Positions 13,596 through 25,498 of a DNA stretch of 64,000 nucleotides are shown one piece after another. How positions within the stretch are numbered: position 1 is the first letter of the stretch; every line of letters starts with the position of its first letter. A model generated the notes under the pieces. The model was not told the DNA's origin, searched no databases, and saw only the letters and a list, made by a program, of their open reading frames with translations. The stretch comes from Desarmillaria ectypa. Taxonomy: Eukaryota; Basidiomycota; Agaricomycetes; Agaricales; Physalacriaceae. Both the position numbers and the translations under genes were made by a program. The DNA lies in the NCBI GenBank assembly GCA_030407005.1, contig JAUDYN010000009.1, forward strand, positions 2,232,001 to 2,296,000. The letters run 5' to 3'.

Positions 13596-14817
13596 ATGAT
13601 AACGAGAATTCCCAAGACGGTGGCTGTGGCCTTGTTGCGTGAGTGGCTATTGCTATCTTGTTCCCTTTACTGATACATTGTCTGATAGCCCTTTACGTTT
13701 TAAAGCGACTATGTGCTTCGTTCTTCAACGCCGAACGCTCACGGGAGTGGAAGAGAGTGTGCGTCGGTGCGGCAGTTCGATATTTGGTTAACCACGACTT
13801 TAAGACGCCGTCCTCTATCGACACGTATTTGGAATGGACGAAGTCGGTTAACCTGATCCCAATGGTGGACGAACTACCCGATGGTGCCAACCTGTTGTGG
13901 ATTGGACCCAAGCGCTTGGATAAGGTTTTGCTTTACTGTCATGGTGTGTTTCTTGTTCATTCGTTGCCACAAAGTGTCATTGACGTTGGATTTTAGGTGG
14001 AGCTTATAAAGTTAGCTGCAATGATATCCATATGGCATTTTGCCGTCACTTGCAGTTAGAGCTCGAGAAACACGACATCTTTGTCGGGGTTGTGATCCTG
14101 GCTTATAGTCAGTTCCGTTCGTTTGAGTGGATTCCGGATTATTCCTGATGGCGTTCATATGTAGAGCTGTTGCCCGAGAATCCATTTCCCGTTCCTCTTC
14201 GGGAAGCCAGGGATGCACTCGAGTTCCTTCTGGCGGCCGGTGCGCGCCCCGAGAACATCATCTTATCCGGGGACTCCGCTGGAGGCAATCTCACGCTGTC
14301 ATTGCTATCCCACATTCTTCATCGCCACCCCTCCATCGATCCCCCCGTCAGCCTCCCGCACAACCCGCGATTTCGCGGGCTATGCCTCATATCCCCCTGG
14401 GTGTCCATGAAGAGCGACTCGCAATGCGACCTGGGTGCCATGAAAGGTAGATACCAATATGATGTTATCTCCGCGAAGATAGGTCGCCCCGCTTGCGAAA
14501 TGCTCGTCAAAGATGTCCCGGAGTCCGAGATTGTATTCTTAGATCCTCTTGAAGGACCTGAGGATTGGTTCGCAGGATTGGACGGGCTCGTGGGGAGGAT
14601 TTTGATTACATGCGGCGAGTTGGAGTGTATCTTGCAAGGCATTAAAAAACTGCACGAGAAGTATCTCGTCCCGGTGCATGGTGACATCGAGTTTCTAGAG
14701 CAAAAGGGTCGGCTGCATATTGAGCCCATTCTGGACTTTGGTTGGAAGAAGGATCCTGGTGAGAAGAGGATTGTAGAGTGGTTTGTTTCCACTTTCAGCG
14801 ACGCACCTCGAGACTGA
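13596..14817 (+). CDS. Alpha/beta hydrolase fold-3 enzyme (copy 2, complete)
   Basis: This is a serine hydrolase (esterase/lipase type) of 353 residues. The exons are 13596-13638, 13689-13943, 13997-14107 and 14165-14817; all introns are GT..AG (50-57 nt), each interrupting a codon after its first base. A hydrophobic N-terminus ending near PLYVLKR suggests a membrane anchor or signal segment. The oxyanion-hole motif HGGAY is at residues 99-103 and the nucleophile elbow GDSAGG has its serine at residue 174. I did not assign the acid and histidine of the triad with certainty. The gene looks intact. It is the middle member of three related hydrolases in the first 18 kb; copy 1 shares its exon lengths exactly. 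Steryl acetyl hydrolase activity is a family-level guess only. Confidence 0.85.
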
Positions 14818-15150
14818 GATTGTTCCCGGCGGGATTGTGGCGGCCCGGAGAGTGCCGGTGGCAAGAACAAAGGAGGAAATATTTGAAAGGCTTTTCTTCC
14901 TTGTTTCTGACCTCGACCTCCATCCAGTACCGGTGGGCTCGACGTCTCTCAACTTCAATCTGAACATTGGGCTCTCCGGTAGGGCTTCTGGTTATATCAA
15001 TAGCTTGGAAAGATATTCAATGGCCCTTGTTACAGTTAATCATTTGGTTCATATCATTCTCGCATGCTGTCTGCGTGCCCAACATGCGGCTTTCTCGACT
15101 CCCTGACCAGAAGAGTGATCATGATCATGATACCCTTAGCATCATGCCCA
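14818..15150. other. Spacer between hydrolase copy 2 and F-box remnant
   Basis: Presumed 3' UTR and intergenic DNA. An open frame on the plus strand continues through here, but it has no recognisable domain. Confidence 0.4.
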
Positions 15151-15189
15151 ATAACCCTGTGCTCTGTCGTCTGCTGATCGTCAATGGTT

Positions 15190-16790
15190 ACAAACGGACA
15201 TCGTCGACCTGGAGAACGATATCACAGTCCCGAACATCAAATACATCGTTTGCGCACATCTCTCTCCAACCTCCGTCGAGCGCGGAAGAGGAAAGAATAC
15301 CAGCTAGAACATCGAAAGTCGGCCATGGCGCCAATATTGTCTGCCTGCGGAGATAATTGCCGGAATCATTACTCTTGCAGCGGGCAATATTGATGGTCTA
15401 GACACCCGTCATAGCATGCCGTGTGGTTTGAACCATGTGTGTCGTCTTTGGCGAAATGTTGTCCTGTCGACGTTGGAGCCTTGGTCGCGGGTATACGTCG
15501 ATGATACGACGAGAGGTCTAGACAATCTCGCCACGCAGCTCCTCCAAATATATCTCGCTCGTTCGAAAGAAACTCCGTTATCAGTTAGCATCAATTCTTC
15601 CCACAATATCGACGACATCTTCGAGTGCCTCGCTCCCCGCCTCTCTCAGTTGCATACGCTAGAGTTGGACCTCTACCTTCCAGGATTGAAAGTCCTCTCT
15701 GGGCTGGTGGTGGATCCTACGAAACTGATTGTACTCCGTTGAGGGCGCGAACATAGGTGATATAGGACAAGTATCCTTTGGCTTACCCCTGGATCAGGAG
15801 GCGCTCTTAGATGTCATCGCCCAGGCCCTTGCACACCCTATCGAAGCGTTTCTTCATTCACACATCTTGAGTGCGTCTTCCGGTTGAAGGAGCATACGTC
15901 TATCATCTAAGAGCTAGTGATTGGGAGAGGAGAAGACATGAGCCTTCCATCGTCGAGGCCCTTAACAAGCCATCGAAGCGTTCCTCTTCGCGCCACTTTG
16001 AACGATGTCCGCCTCGAAAGAATGGATATCTCATGTACATTTGCCGTTCAGACAATTGAAGAGGTTTGCCGGAGATCTTTTTCTTGTGGACGAGTATAAC
16101 TCGCTCTTCAGGAATCTTTCAGAGGTTGCAGAAGCAGATCTTTAGCTGAGACGTCCGATGGTCTCTCATCAAATTCCAACCGACGGACTAACATGGCATA
16201 CCTGACTCCACCAACTGCCGTTGTACACTGACATGCTGTGCCTGGGGAATATATGTCTTCCAGTGTTGTAGCATCTCAGGATTGAAGGGACGAAGGTATA
16301 TGGCATTACATCAATCGAGTTGGACTTGAGTATCGAGAAATTCATCGGAGTCGCGCTGTCCGCTGGATATCCTCCTCCTTGAGATTCCCCCGCTCCGATA
16401 CTCGTCCCCGTCATCAATCCTGGAGACCTGTGCGACTACATTGACTAGGTTATCCATCCGAGTTGACATGGTTGGAGCCAAAGATGTATATGGCACTCTG
16501 GCTTTCGATGGTGTAACGTATCTTGCTCCGTATGTGGATGATTTGATGCTACGGGACGACAGCTACTCTCTAGGCTCAGAGAGAGTCCTTGATCAGTCGT
16601 TCAAAGCTTCTTTTCATCAGGAGGCTTTTTTGAGAATGGTCCAATTGAAATGGGGCTTGTTACGAGATCGTGGCGATGGAGCTCGGTTGAAGTCCTTGAC
16701 GCTTTGTGCGCCATATTCTTCGAAGCCGTCAGAAATACTGAAGACGCTTGCGGAATTCCAGGAAGAAAGCTTAGCCGTTAGGTTTATGGG
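15190..16790 (+). pseudogene. F-box/LRR-type protein, frameshifted remnant
   Basis: F-box proteins recruit substrates to SCF ubiquitin ligases and form a very large family in Agaricomycetes. A basic coiled N-terminal segment (about 15250-15320) is followed by an F-box-like stretch starting LPAEII near 15342, then the usual WRNVVLST..WSRV block (to about 15510) and a repeat region. Homology jumps frame near 15220, near 15335 and near 15740, and several stops separate it from a C-terminal block (16441-16790: APYVDDL..RDD, LKTLAEFQEE). No set of introns I can find repairs all the breaks, so I call it a pseudogene. Family assignment is from the recognised block order; the exact relatives are unknown. 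Confidence 0.6.
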
Positions 16791-17034
16791 TATTCTGGGG
16801 TCACTTATTCTGAATCGAAGCTGGGAACCGAGAGCTGAAGATCAGGGATGCTTTCTTTTCCTTTTCTTTTTTCCGGGGTACAAGTTGATGCGACCGAGCG
16901 ATCATGAAATGGACATGTTGGGATCTTCCACATTTCGCGTGTTACAACGTACAGTATGGACCACTGCTTCGATACAACTAAAAAGTACAGATATGACTTT
17001 ACAGACGATATAGCGCCATCGGCCTTGCGTCTTT

Positions 17035-18276
17035 TTAGTTAATGAATAATTCCGCGACCCATTCTACGATTACCGGAACCATATCTCCTAGGTCTTCTTG
17101 TTTCCAGATAAACTTCAAGATCGGGTCGCCATGAACGCCATCCCTCTGCTGTAAAGTTATCATGTCCTCGTGATATGGCTTTAGATACTTCTCATATAGA
17201 AGCTGAATACCTGGTGCAAACCCTTCAAATTCGCCATAAGTTATGAGAATCCTGTCCACCAGATCATCCAGACCGTTGAACCAGGCTTTGGGTGCCTCAA
17301 CAGGATCTAGGAACTTGATATCGGTTTCTGGAATATCCTTCACCACCTCCTTGCATATGAGGTGTACGATACGAGAGGAAAGGATGTCGTATTTGTGCTT
17401 GTTGTGTAGAAGCGACTGTGCTGATTCTGAGTCGGCCTTCATTGACACCCAGGGAGAGATGAGCAACGCGCCCCGGAAGGCTTGGCCGGTCGGAAGTAGA
17501 AGAGGCTGTACCGATGGAAGACGGTGGAGGATATGTGACAGTGTTTGTATGACAAGATTGGCTCCGGCAGACTCTCCGACCAGCATAATATTGCGAGGAT
17601 GGACGCCCGCCTGCATGAGAAAGCCGAGGGCATCTCTAGCTTGGCGCAATTGAGTGGGGAATTGATGCTCTGGTAGCAACTCTACGTCGTATGTTAAAAC
17701 AAGACGCAGAAAAATCATTAAATGTGGAGCTTACTGTATGTTATCATTGCTACGCCAACATGGATACCGCGTTTTTCGAGTTCAAATTGGAGGTAGCGAT
17801 AGAAGTTCATTTGTGCGCCAAGGGCGCTTATCATGTAGCCACCGCCTTGTACGGTGTGAGCTGTTATAAAATGTAATAGCAATCGAAGGAACACTTACCA
17901 TGGCAATAGAATAAAACCTTCTTCAGACACTTTGGGCCAATCCATAAGATCTTAGTATCATCGATACTAGGCACTGCATCGATAGTATAGGGTAACCCTG
18001 TCGACCTCGTCCACTGCATGTAATTCTCCTGTGTCGATTTACATTTCATACGTCCAAAAGCAAAGCAGTTGCCGGCGAAACGGAAGACAGCTACTTGGCA
18101 TACATCTTTCCAGTCTTTCGAATGCTCGCGATTGAGATAAGAGGAAATGAATCTCTTCAGGACGTAGAAGGCTAAACCACATGCTAAGTTAGTTCAAATT
18201 TGGCATAGATGAGGAGAGAACACCTACGAAGAAAGATCAGCGAGAAAAAGATGCTCGCAGTTATAAGTAAAAACAT
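17035..18276 (-). CDS. Alpha/beta hydrolase fold-3 enzyme (copy 3, complete)
   Basis: This hydrolase has 359 residues and exons 18276-18228, 18171-17899, 17845-17735 and 17681-17035. It keeps the same number of introns, in the same phase and at the same places, as copies 1 and 2, but the sequence is clearly more diverged. A hydrophobic N-terminal helix is followed by PFYVLKR. The oxyanion motif is HGGGY rather than HGGAY, and the nucleophile elbow is GESAGA with serine at residue 182. All frames close, so it looks functional. An in-frame upstream ATG would lengthen the N-terminus; 18276 was chosen because it aligns with copy 2. It points toward copy 2, with the F-box remnant between them. Confidence 0.85.
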
Positions 18277-19245
18277 GAAGAACACGTTAGTGGCCAGGGT
18301 GAAAGACTCTTCCTGTCTTATGTCTGGATAAACTGAATGCGATCGCGGGCCCAAACTTAAGCTTACATACAACTTGTCCCGACGCTTAAAATGGAATCGC
18401 TCAGAAAGGAAGAGCCACCTGATTATTGCGGAACATAAGAATATCAGCCGTATGCGTCTGGATTAGCAGGATTACCAGAGTATTTCTGTTGGTCCTCTCA
18501 GACTAGGAAAAAGGGAACGCGTCTTGACCTTCTGAAGATTACGAACTCAAAACGAAGGGCAGCTGGTTGAGCCTTGAACATTACGGAGCTTCAGGATTCG
18601 AGTTTAGAAAAGCAATACCACCATCAGTGATAAATGAATTCCCTAACCTTTGAGGGGAGCATCACATGCGCATGCCATTCGACATTGCGGCTATCGGTCC
18701 TTTTAGATAAGGGCCATCGGAACCGAACATTAAATAGTAGGCGTGGTCCTTGACGATATCCCGAGATGGTAAGACGTCTTCCTTGCGCCACGGCGTGAAC
18801 TGCTGATCCTTTCTGTATAGCTTTATACATAGATAACAGCACCGGGGCCAGATACATCGACATCATGACTTTCGTCAACGGTTATCTCTGTGTTTACCGC
18901 GGATGAATGATCAAGTCCGTGATTCCAAGTCCGTCTTCGCGAGGCTCTTGGGCTAATTCGGTTGTCTGGAATCGAATATGAAAAGTACGAAGGTCAGGGC
19001 AAGGACTACACATCTGAAAGGTAACATCAGGCCGACAATCGAAGGGATGAATTAGCACTTACAGTCCAAAAGCATGACCAGAGGGTCTGAATTAAAACAG
19101 ATCAGATCCCCTTGGTCCTCAGGCTGCAGGAAGTTGAGGGACATAAGGTTTCAAAACAAAGAGGAAATTGAGTCTAACAGAACTCCACTACTTCGATAAA
19201 GGTGTACCATTACATATAGGTCATGGTAGCAGCAAAGAATGAAGA
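18277..19245. other. Intergenic stretch, no gene supported
   Basis: Upstream region of hydrolase copy 3. A minus-strand frame at 18624-18878 has no recognisable domain and no clear splice partners. Confidence 0.4.
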
Positions 19246-19289
19246 ATGCGTGGGTCAGACTCTGAGATTGAAAGAATCGGTCCGAGCGA

Positions 19290-20230
19290 ACCGAGGTTCA
19301 ACTGTGTACATGTGGCTGTTCAGAATCATTCATCACGGCTACCTATACAACCCGAACTATACAAGGTGGAGCTCAAGGCTACCAGGCTTGCTTCTAAGGC
19401 TTTGAACGAACACGTTGGACTGCGGTACTTCAGGGATTTTTCCATGGCTTTCCTGGATCATCGTATGCCAGCCACATACTCAAGACATTTAGACTTCGCA
19501 TCGAAAAGGACAGATTTGGGACGGTATGTTCGCTCTCTGAAGATCTTGACACGTCGAGGTAGGCTGCAGCGTGCCATTTTCACTGACTGGGACTTTCGAC
19601 TGACTTCATGGCGGTCTCCAGGTGATTAATATCAATGCCAAGTGACTCTTCTTTATCAGTCCCGGCTACACCCGTTTCGTTTAGTGCGGTGGGCCATACA
19701 ATCGCCCCCTCCCCCTTGAAACTTGTTGAAAATATTAGGTGCGACTTGATTTGGCCCCCATATGATCGTCGTATCTGAAGGAAGGACATACTACTTATTG
19801 ACGACGAGGCTAGATTATTAGCCTGTGCTCCGGTGCATGAAATCAGGGCTCCTGCGAACCACGAATACGTATTGGCTCTGTGTCTCTGTCGTCCTTCAGT
19901 CTGAAATTCTCTGGTACCGTTTGACATCATTGAATCTTCGCCTGCCTAACTCCCCGCTCGTGGTCGACCACCGCGCATCTGTTGCCCACAGCGTTAAATT
20001 GAAAATGTTGTCCATTACGGGTCATACACACATGTTTACACGTGCAGCCCCAACTGTGAATGGGAGCTTCTTTGTGCGACCCTTATTTCTTGTCTCTCCT
20101 CTCTCCCGTATAACGACCTCAGAGATGCACTCCGCTTCCGAATCATTCAACCGCATGCTTTTATCTGACAAGCATCGACATCACGGAAGACGAGACACCC
20201 ATGTGGGGCCATCTTGCGTCCTATTCTGAG
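19290..20230 (+). pseudogene. Possible F-box/LRR-like remnant
   Basis: The frame 19246-19629 contains a segment ending YVRSLKI, which in Agaricomycete F-box/LRR proteins closes the region after the F-box. A leucine-rich segment follows near 19920-20010 in another frame. No intact F-box is visible and the pieces do not join cleanly. The assignment is tentative. Confidence 0.3.
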
Positions 20231-22143
20231 ATTCGCGATATTCGGGTCAGGCTTCCGCAAATTCTTTACCGGGGATTTCTTGAGATCTTTCTACCGCCCC
20301 ATTTACAAAGCTGGCCTTGTGCGATGGAATTAGGACCGCCTCAACACATCTGTTTGTACAGACACATCGACTTCGCGTGCAGCTCACCTGCCTGGATGTT
20401 ACTGTGACGATCCTTCGTGCATTAGTGTTCACTATCCACCAGTGGCTGTTTCGACTGTTGGTAAGCCGCAAAGTTTACAATTTTCGCTACAATTTTAACC
20501 TAAGGATGCACTAGAATTCTGTTACTGTTACTGCTATGCCCAATCTTAGCTTCGCATAAGGCCTAAGAGCTCTGCAGATACAAAAAGCAGAAGAGATATC
20601 ATATCGCGATTTTCGACTGACAACGTTTCCGCCTGCAGTGACAGCCTCGAGGTTGTGGCACCAGGCAGATTGCTTATGTGGGCGCGAACTTCAGGAAACC
20701 GTAAATACATGGTCCAGAAAGGTCGGTCACGAATGGTGCGTTTTTGTCTCCAACGAAATACGTACTCCAAAGTTAGAGCTGTACAAGTAGATAGAAGTAA
20801 ATGATAATTACTTGGATGTAGCCGGAAAGAGCATCCGGATGACCGGTCCGACGGGCTGCATCCGCCTACAAATAACGAACAACAGCATCTTTTGTCTTCA
20901 ACAACCACGACCCCGACCCCCTCGACGGCCGCTGTGGTGCCTGGTGCTTTCAGGAAGCTTTAGCATGCAGAGAATCTCTCCTGGTTTTCTCGGAAATTTC
21001 TCCATCTTAGGTAGCAGGGACAGGTTCAATATGGTGCGCCTGGCAACTTGTATATCCCTTGTCGTAGTGCTGATCTGATTCTTTCTAGCAGATAGAAAAC
21101 TAACTTGTCATAAGTGTAGTATGCAATACATTCACACTTGCACTTTCGAGTCATCCTATGCTGTTATGCTGCCATGCTGTTGAATGAAATCGAGAGGCCT
21201 GCGGCTCCTCTGCTCCTTTGGTTGCTTCGATCTTCAATGTCTATCAAGAAGCCATGTCAGTGCAATTTCAATGTCGAAGGAAAGCTACATTGTCTCAATG
21301 ACTATGTAACAAGTCGGAACATCATCCGAACTTTGCAGTACTAGCGCTTGCAGTTGCTCGTTATCATACCTTGGGGAGAGGGAAGCTGCGAAACAGACTC
21401 TGTTGTGCTGGGAAAAGGAAACATAATAAAGAAGTCCGAATACTCAACGCTCAGTGGCGAGACGGTATGTGAGTATTGTTGTATTACCTCCCATTCACAG
21501 GCTATGCTTACACATAAAAGCTAAATCTGGTCCAGTTACAAATCGATCTCTTACGGGAACTAATTAAAAAAATTGAGCACCAGATATGTCGTCATATTTG
21601 CTATGTCTTTCGGCGACGACCTCAGGCTCGTACATCAAGGTACAGCGCTTAAAGGCTCGCGATAGCATCGGCGTGAGACACAATCTTTGCCGCAAAGTGG
21701 CCGTAGGTGTGAAGACTTAAATAGGCGCCCAGCTGGTTCGGCGTTACTGGAACCTATATCAAAAGCCCTGCTGCCACTGGCAGGTCAGCTGCAAATGCTC
21801 TCTCCCTTACCTCTACATTCCGCAACGAGGTTATGGTCTTCTGGTGTTTTCAGTCGACTTTCCAGCCAGCACCTCAACAACCTCCGACAAGTGTTATTAT
21901 TTGACATACCGTCGCGATTGTGAGTGTTCAGACCAACGACATTCACACTGACTGACGAGACTTGCAGGTTTCCGATAGCGTAAGCACCCCTTAGATTGTA
22001 TATTCAGAGCTGTGACTCCCTAGGTGCACAGTAGCCAGCGATGCTACAGTCAAAACAGGAACCATAAGCAGATCAAGCTTCCTGTGTTTCAGCGTGGTGC
22101 CTTTCAACCTGTAGTGAGAACTAGCAGTCGTCAGGTACAACCT
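20231..22143. other. Intergenic stretch and upstream region of the metacaspase
   Basis: Short frames on both strands carry no recognisable domain. In the last 120 bases an open frame in phase with the metacaspase encodes a Gln/Asn/Arg-rich segment from about 22024. A small upstream exon (about 21969-21980, between plausible splice sites) could extend the metacaspase prodomain. Confidence 0.35.
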
Positions 22144-23693
22144 ATGATTCAAGCAACGCCTCCCACACGCGACCCGGCACGATGGCACGATCATTTCCAG
22201 TATTCCAAGTGTACTGGGCGCAAAAAGGCACTCTGCGTGCGTATGCGTGTTCTGAAACACCAGTTTACTAAGAACAATTACAGATCGGTATCAACTATCA
22301 CGGCCAGTCTTATGAGCTTCAAGGATGCATAAATGACACGAGGCACCTTCGCGACTTCCTGATAGGTTGGTTCTGTCCTTGTGATCTATCTTCTGTGTCG
22401 AGCTGACTTGTTATTTCCAGGCTTCTGGGACTACAAGGCGGAAGATATAACCCTGCTCGTAGATGAAAACATGAACCCGAGCAAGCAGCCTACGAGGGAG
22501 AACATTATCCAGGCCATGCACTGGCTTGTCCAGGACGTCCAACCACATGATTCTTTGTTCTTTCTTTGTACGTCACTTCCGCTGCAAACTTTATCGTCGT
22601 CAGAGTAAGTCCTTTCCCCCTATAGATTCCGGACACGGCGGTCAGACCCTTGATCTGCACAGTGATGAGGTTGATGGGCTTGATGAAGGTCTGATTATTA
22701 CAGGTTCTCATCAGCCGCACGAGTTAATGACTGTCCTGTCCCTTGCAGCCATTTACCCTGCTGATTTCGTCGAGAGGGGTCATATTCTCGACGACGTGGG
22801 TCCACAACCATGCTTCTTTCTCCAGATATCTTACTCTCCTATGTTGAAAGGATATGCACCAAATTATGGTCAAGCCCTTGCCTACCGGGTGCCGACTTAC
22901 GGTATGGTTCTGTTATTGTCAAGTTCCTTACTAATGCCTATTCTACTAGGCATTGTTTGACGTGAGTTATTCACAGACCCTTTTCCGTGCGTCGCTGACC
23001 TTTTGATTAATAACTCTTGAGTGCTGCCACTCTGGGACGGCTTTGGGTGAGTGCCGTCAGCTATATATTCCACCGGACATTTCATCCTTTTCGGTTGATG
23101 CCAGACCTACCTTATGTCGTGCGTTCTCCACGAGTACCTTGTTATTTTATCTGATCGGTCCTTAACCTAGTATGATTGTAACGGTCGACTCAAAGGCCAG
23201 CATGTGACAAGCCATTGGATCTCGCGGAGATCGACCCCTGCTGACGTGGTAAGATTACTGCCGCTGAACTTCTGAGTAGGAGAGTTTATGAATCATGCAG
23301 ATAACCTGGTCTGGGAGTAAGGACGGTCAAACAAGCGCTGATACGTTCCATGGAGGTGTGGCGGTTGGTGCCATGAGCTGGGTGGGTGCTTATCATTTCG
23401 TACATCCCAGACAAAGGCGCAAACCTTGTATAGGCATTCATTCAGTCCCTTACGAAGAACCAGAACCAGTCGTATCAAGGTCTTCTTCACTCCATCAGGT
23501 GAGCTCGGCAGTCGGTTCTTGTCATTGGACTGCGGTCATTCCATCTTTTCAGGAAAATTCTGCAGCCTGAATACAGTCAAGTACCGCAGCTAGGTAGTTC
23601 TCATCATATCGTGAGTCTCCCGTCATGTCGCCTCCAAATCGATTGACTCATCCCATTGACTTGTAGGACACCAATCTACGGTTTATTCTATGA
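22144..23693 (+). CDS. MCA1: Metacaspase (type I-like), 14 exons
   Basis: This is a caspase-fold cysteine protease cutting after Arg/Lys, linked in fungi to stress and programmed cell death. The exons are 22144-22236, 22284-22365, 22421-22567, 22626-22688, 22749-22795, 22851-22901, 22950-22961, 23022-23046, 23105-23118, 23171-23248, 23301-23381, 23434-23498, 23553-23610 and 23667-23693. They sum to 843 nt (280 residues); every junction is GT..AG and phase-consistent. The p20 start is RKKALCIGINYHG. The catalytic His is residue 111 in YSGHGG, and the catalytic Cys is residue 167 in DCCHSG (usually DSCHSG). The late conserved block is TFHGGVAVGAMSW. One exon is only 12 nt. The first ATG in frame was used; the prodomain may start further upstream. 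No break is visible. Confidence 0.88.
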
Positions 23694-25440
23694 GAATAGA
23701 CCTCTGCAAAGACTTCGCCATTCATAGGAATGCGAAGTTCCTATAGTATAATTGTTAGAGTAGAAACCCATGTCGATGTCGAAACGTGACTTATCAATAC
23801 TTGCTCGTCCCTCTCGGTCCTGTACTGCACTTGGTCGTAGTCATACTCGCTTGCTGATAGTGCATTTACCAAATTGTTATAAAAGGCCTTTGAAGCGTCG
23901 AAAATGAGAGCGTAGCCTTCTCTGTCCGCTATCCGTGAGGCACGATATATGATGGACTACCGCGATAGGTGCCAGCGGTTCTAACATACGACAGGCATGT
24001 TCCTACTACTATTTGGAGTGGTTCCAGGTGCCGTCTCCTCATGGTGCGGAGAAAGAGGCTCATCCCAAAAGACCTAAGTACCCGTGTTTGACTATAGCGA
24101 AATATTCGGATCGCCTGTACAACATGCCATGATGGATTCAATGCTCATGTCGGCTCTGAGTTTGTTCTACCATATCTGCGGATCGGGGAGGTAATACTAC
24201 CAAAGTGCTACCAATATTACCCCGGTGATCTAAGTTAATTTATAGATCTGCCCCTAATGTGTCGAACAGGCTCCGCCGGTGAATGGAGGATGAGAGCGGT
24301 CCGAAGGATTGCTTGAAGCGGACCGGCAGCTCCCGGTTGCTCTGCCATGTTGATAAACAGTGAGCAACAAACATCTATTTTTTTTTACGTTTATCATGGT
24401 GACCACAACACCTCTCGTAGCCTCCCTAGCTCTTTGACATTTATACACAGAGGCATGTACCTGGTGGATCTTATAATTATTTCCCGGGAATCTTGCTGGG
24501 CAATGTCGGCAAGTTGAACGAGGTGCGCATCTTGATTCTTCTTTCCGGAAAATGAGCTGATGCTTCTGCGCAGTAAAGTAATTATTCTTACAATGAAACA
24601 TGAAAAAGCATACCTCGGTGTACTCCATGCTTTCTTGATCCAAGCGTGTTCTGCCGCGTTGCCGTCATTGTCGTTTTCGCCTGATTTTCGGTGGAGGTTT
24701 TCGGTTTGTTAGTAATCGATGCATCGTTGGTCTCGTCGAGGGATCTATTCACACCCCATCGTATCAGGGAAAGCAATATTTGCCTTTAAGGACCACAGAA
24801 GATGCCGTCGGCGGCGGCGGACCTTGCTGGTATATCCTTCCTAAGGCTCGTGTTATGGTTCTAGGTCTGACCGTGATACGGCGGCAGCCATTTCACTAAC
24901 CTACCGGAATCGTTCTCTATCGTGGCTTGCTTGCTGCGATGGTCTATAGACGTGTTTATTGTTGGACCTGTCTCGCACACGTGATGGATAAACGCTGATA
25001 AGTCGCGTATTTGTACAGCAATCATCTTTCATCCGCATATGGTGCACCCTCTCTTATATCTTGTTCTTCGGCTCACACGTTGCTCTAGTCAATTGGCTGT
25101 AAGTATACCGACATGATCCTAACGGTCATCGGCCTGATAGATATCAACGTCACGTCCCGAACCAAGGCAGACACGTAGAACGCATATTGGACCGGACGTA
25201 GGTTAGATCACGTTCGGGAATTTAAAGTTGGATCTGACTTGCTCCACAGACTAATACATTCCAAGGGTCGTCTTCGGATTTCCTCAAGCTGACCCCCAAT
25301 GATTAATGCGCTAAAGCATGTGCTGCCGCTAGTTTTACTGACTTCTACGTCTACGGAGTAACCGTTCTATCGCATAGGAAACCTGGTTACTGACCAGTTC
25401 TTGGGAACAGCTTCTTCCTTCTATGTCAGTTTGTAGCCAC
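23694..25440. other. Intergenic stretch between metacaspase and GH30 gene
   Basis: Short frames on both strands (23929-24141, 24254-24643 and 24588-24776, all minus) show no recognisable domain. I see nothing I can name. Confidence 0.4.
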
Positions 25441-25451
25441 CATCAATAAGC

Positions 25452-25460
25452 CTATATAAG
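25452..25460 (+). promoter_or_regulatory. TATA box of the GH30 gene
   Basis: CTATATAAG lies 39 bases before the GH30 start codon, at a spacing that suits a short 5' UTR. Confidence 0.55.
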
Positions 25461-25498
25461 CTTGGACTCCATTGAACAGCACAAGTTTCTGTCATCCT

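Noticed and set aside
14319..14870. 183-codon minus-strand frame
   Set aside because: Antisense shadow of the last exon of hydrolase copy 2.
17243..17653. 136-codon plus-strand frame
   Set aside because: Antisense shadow of the last exon of hydrolase copy 3.
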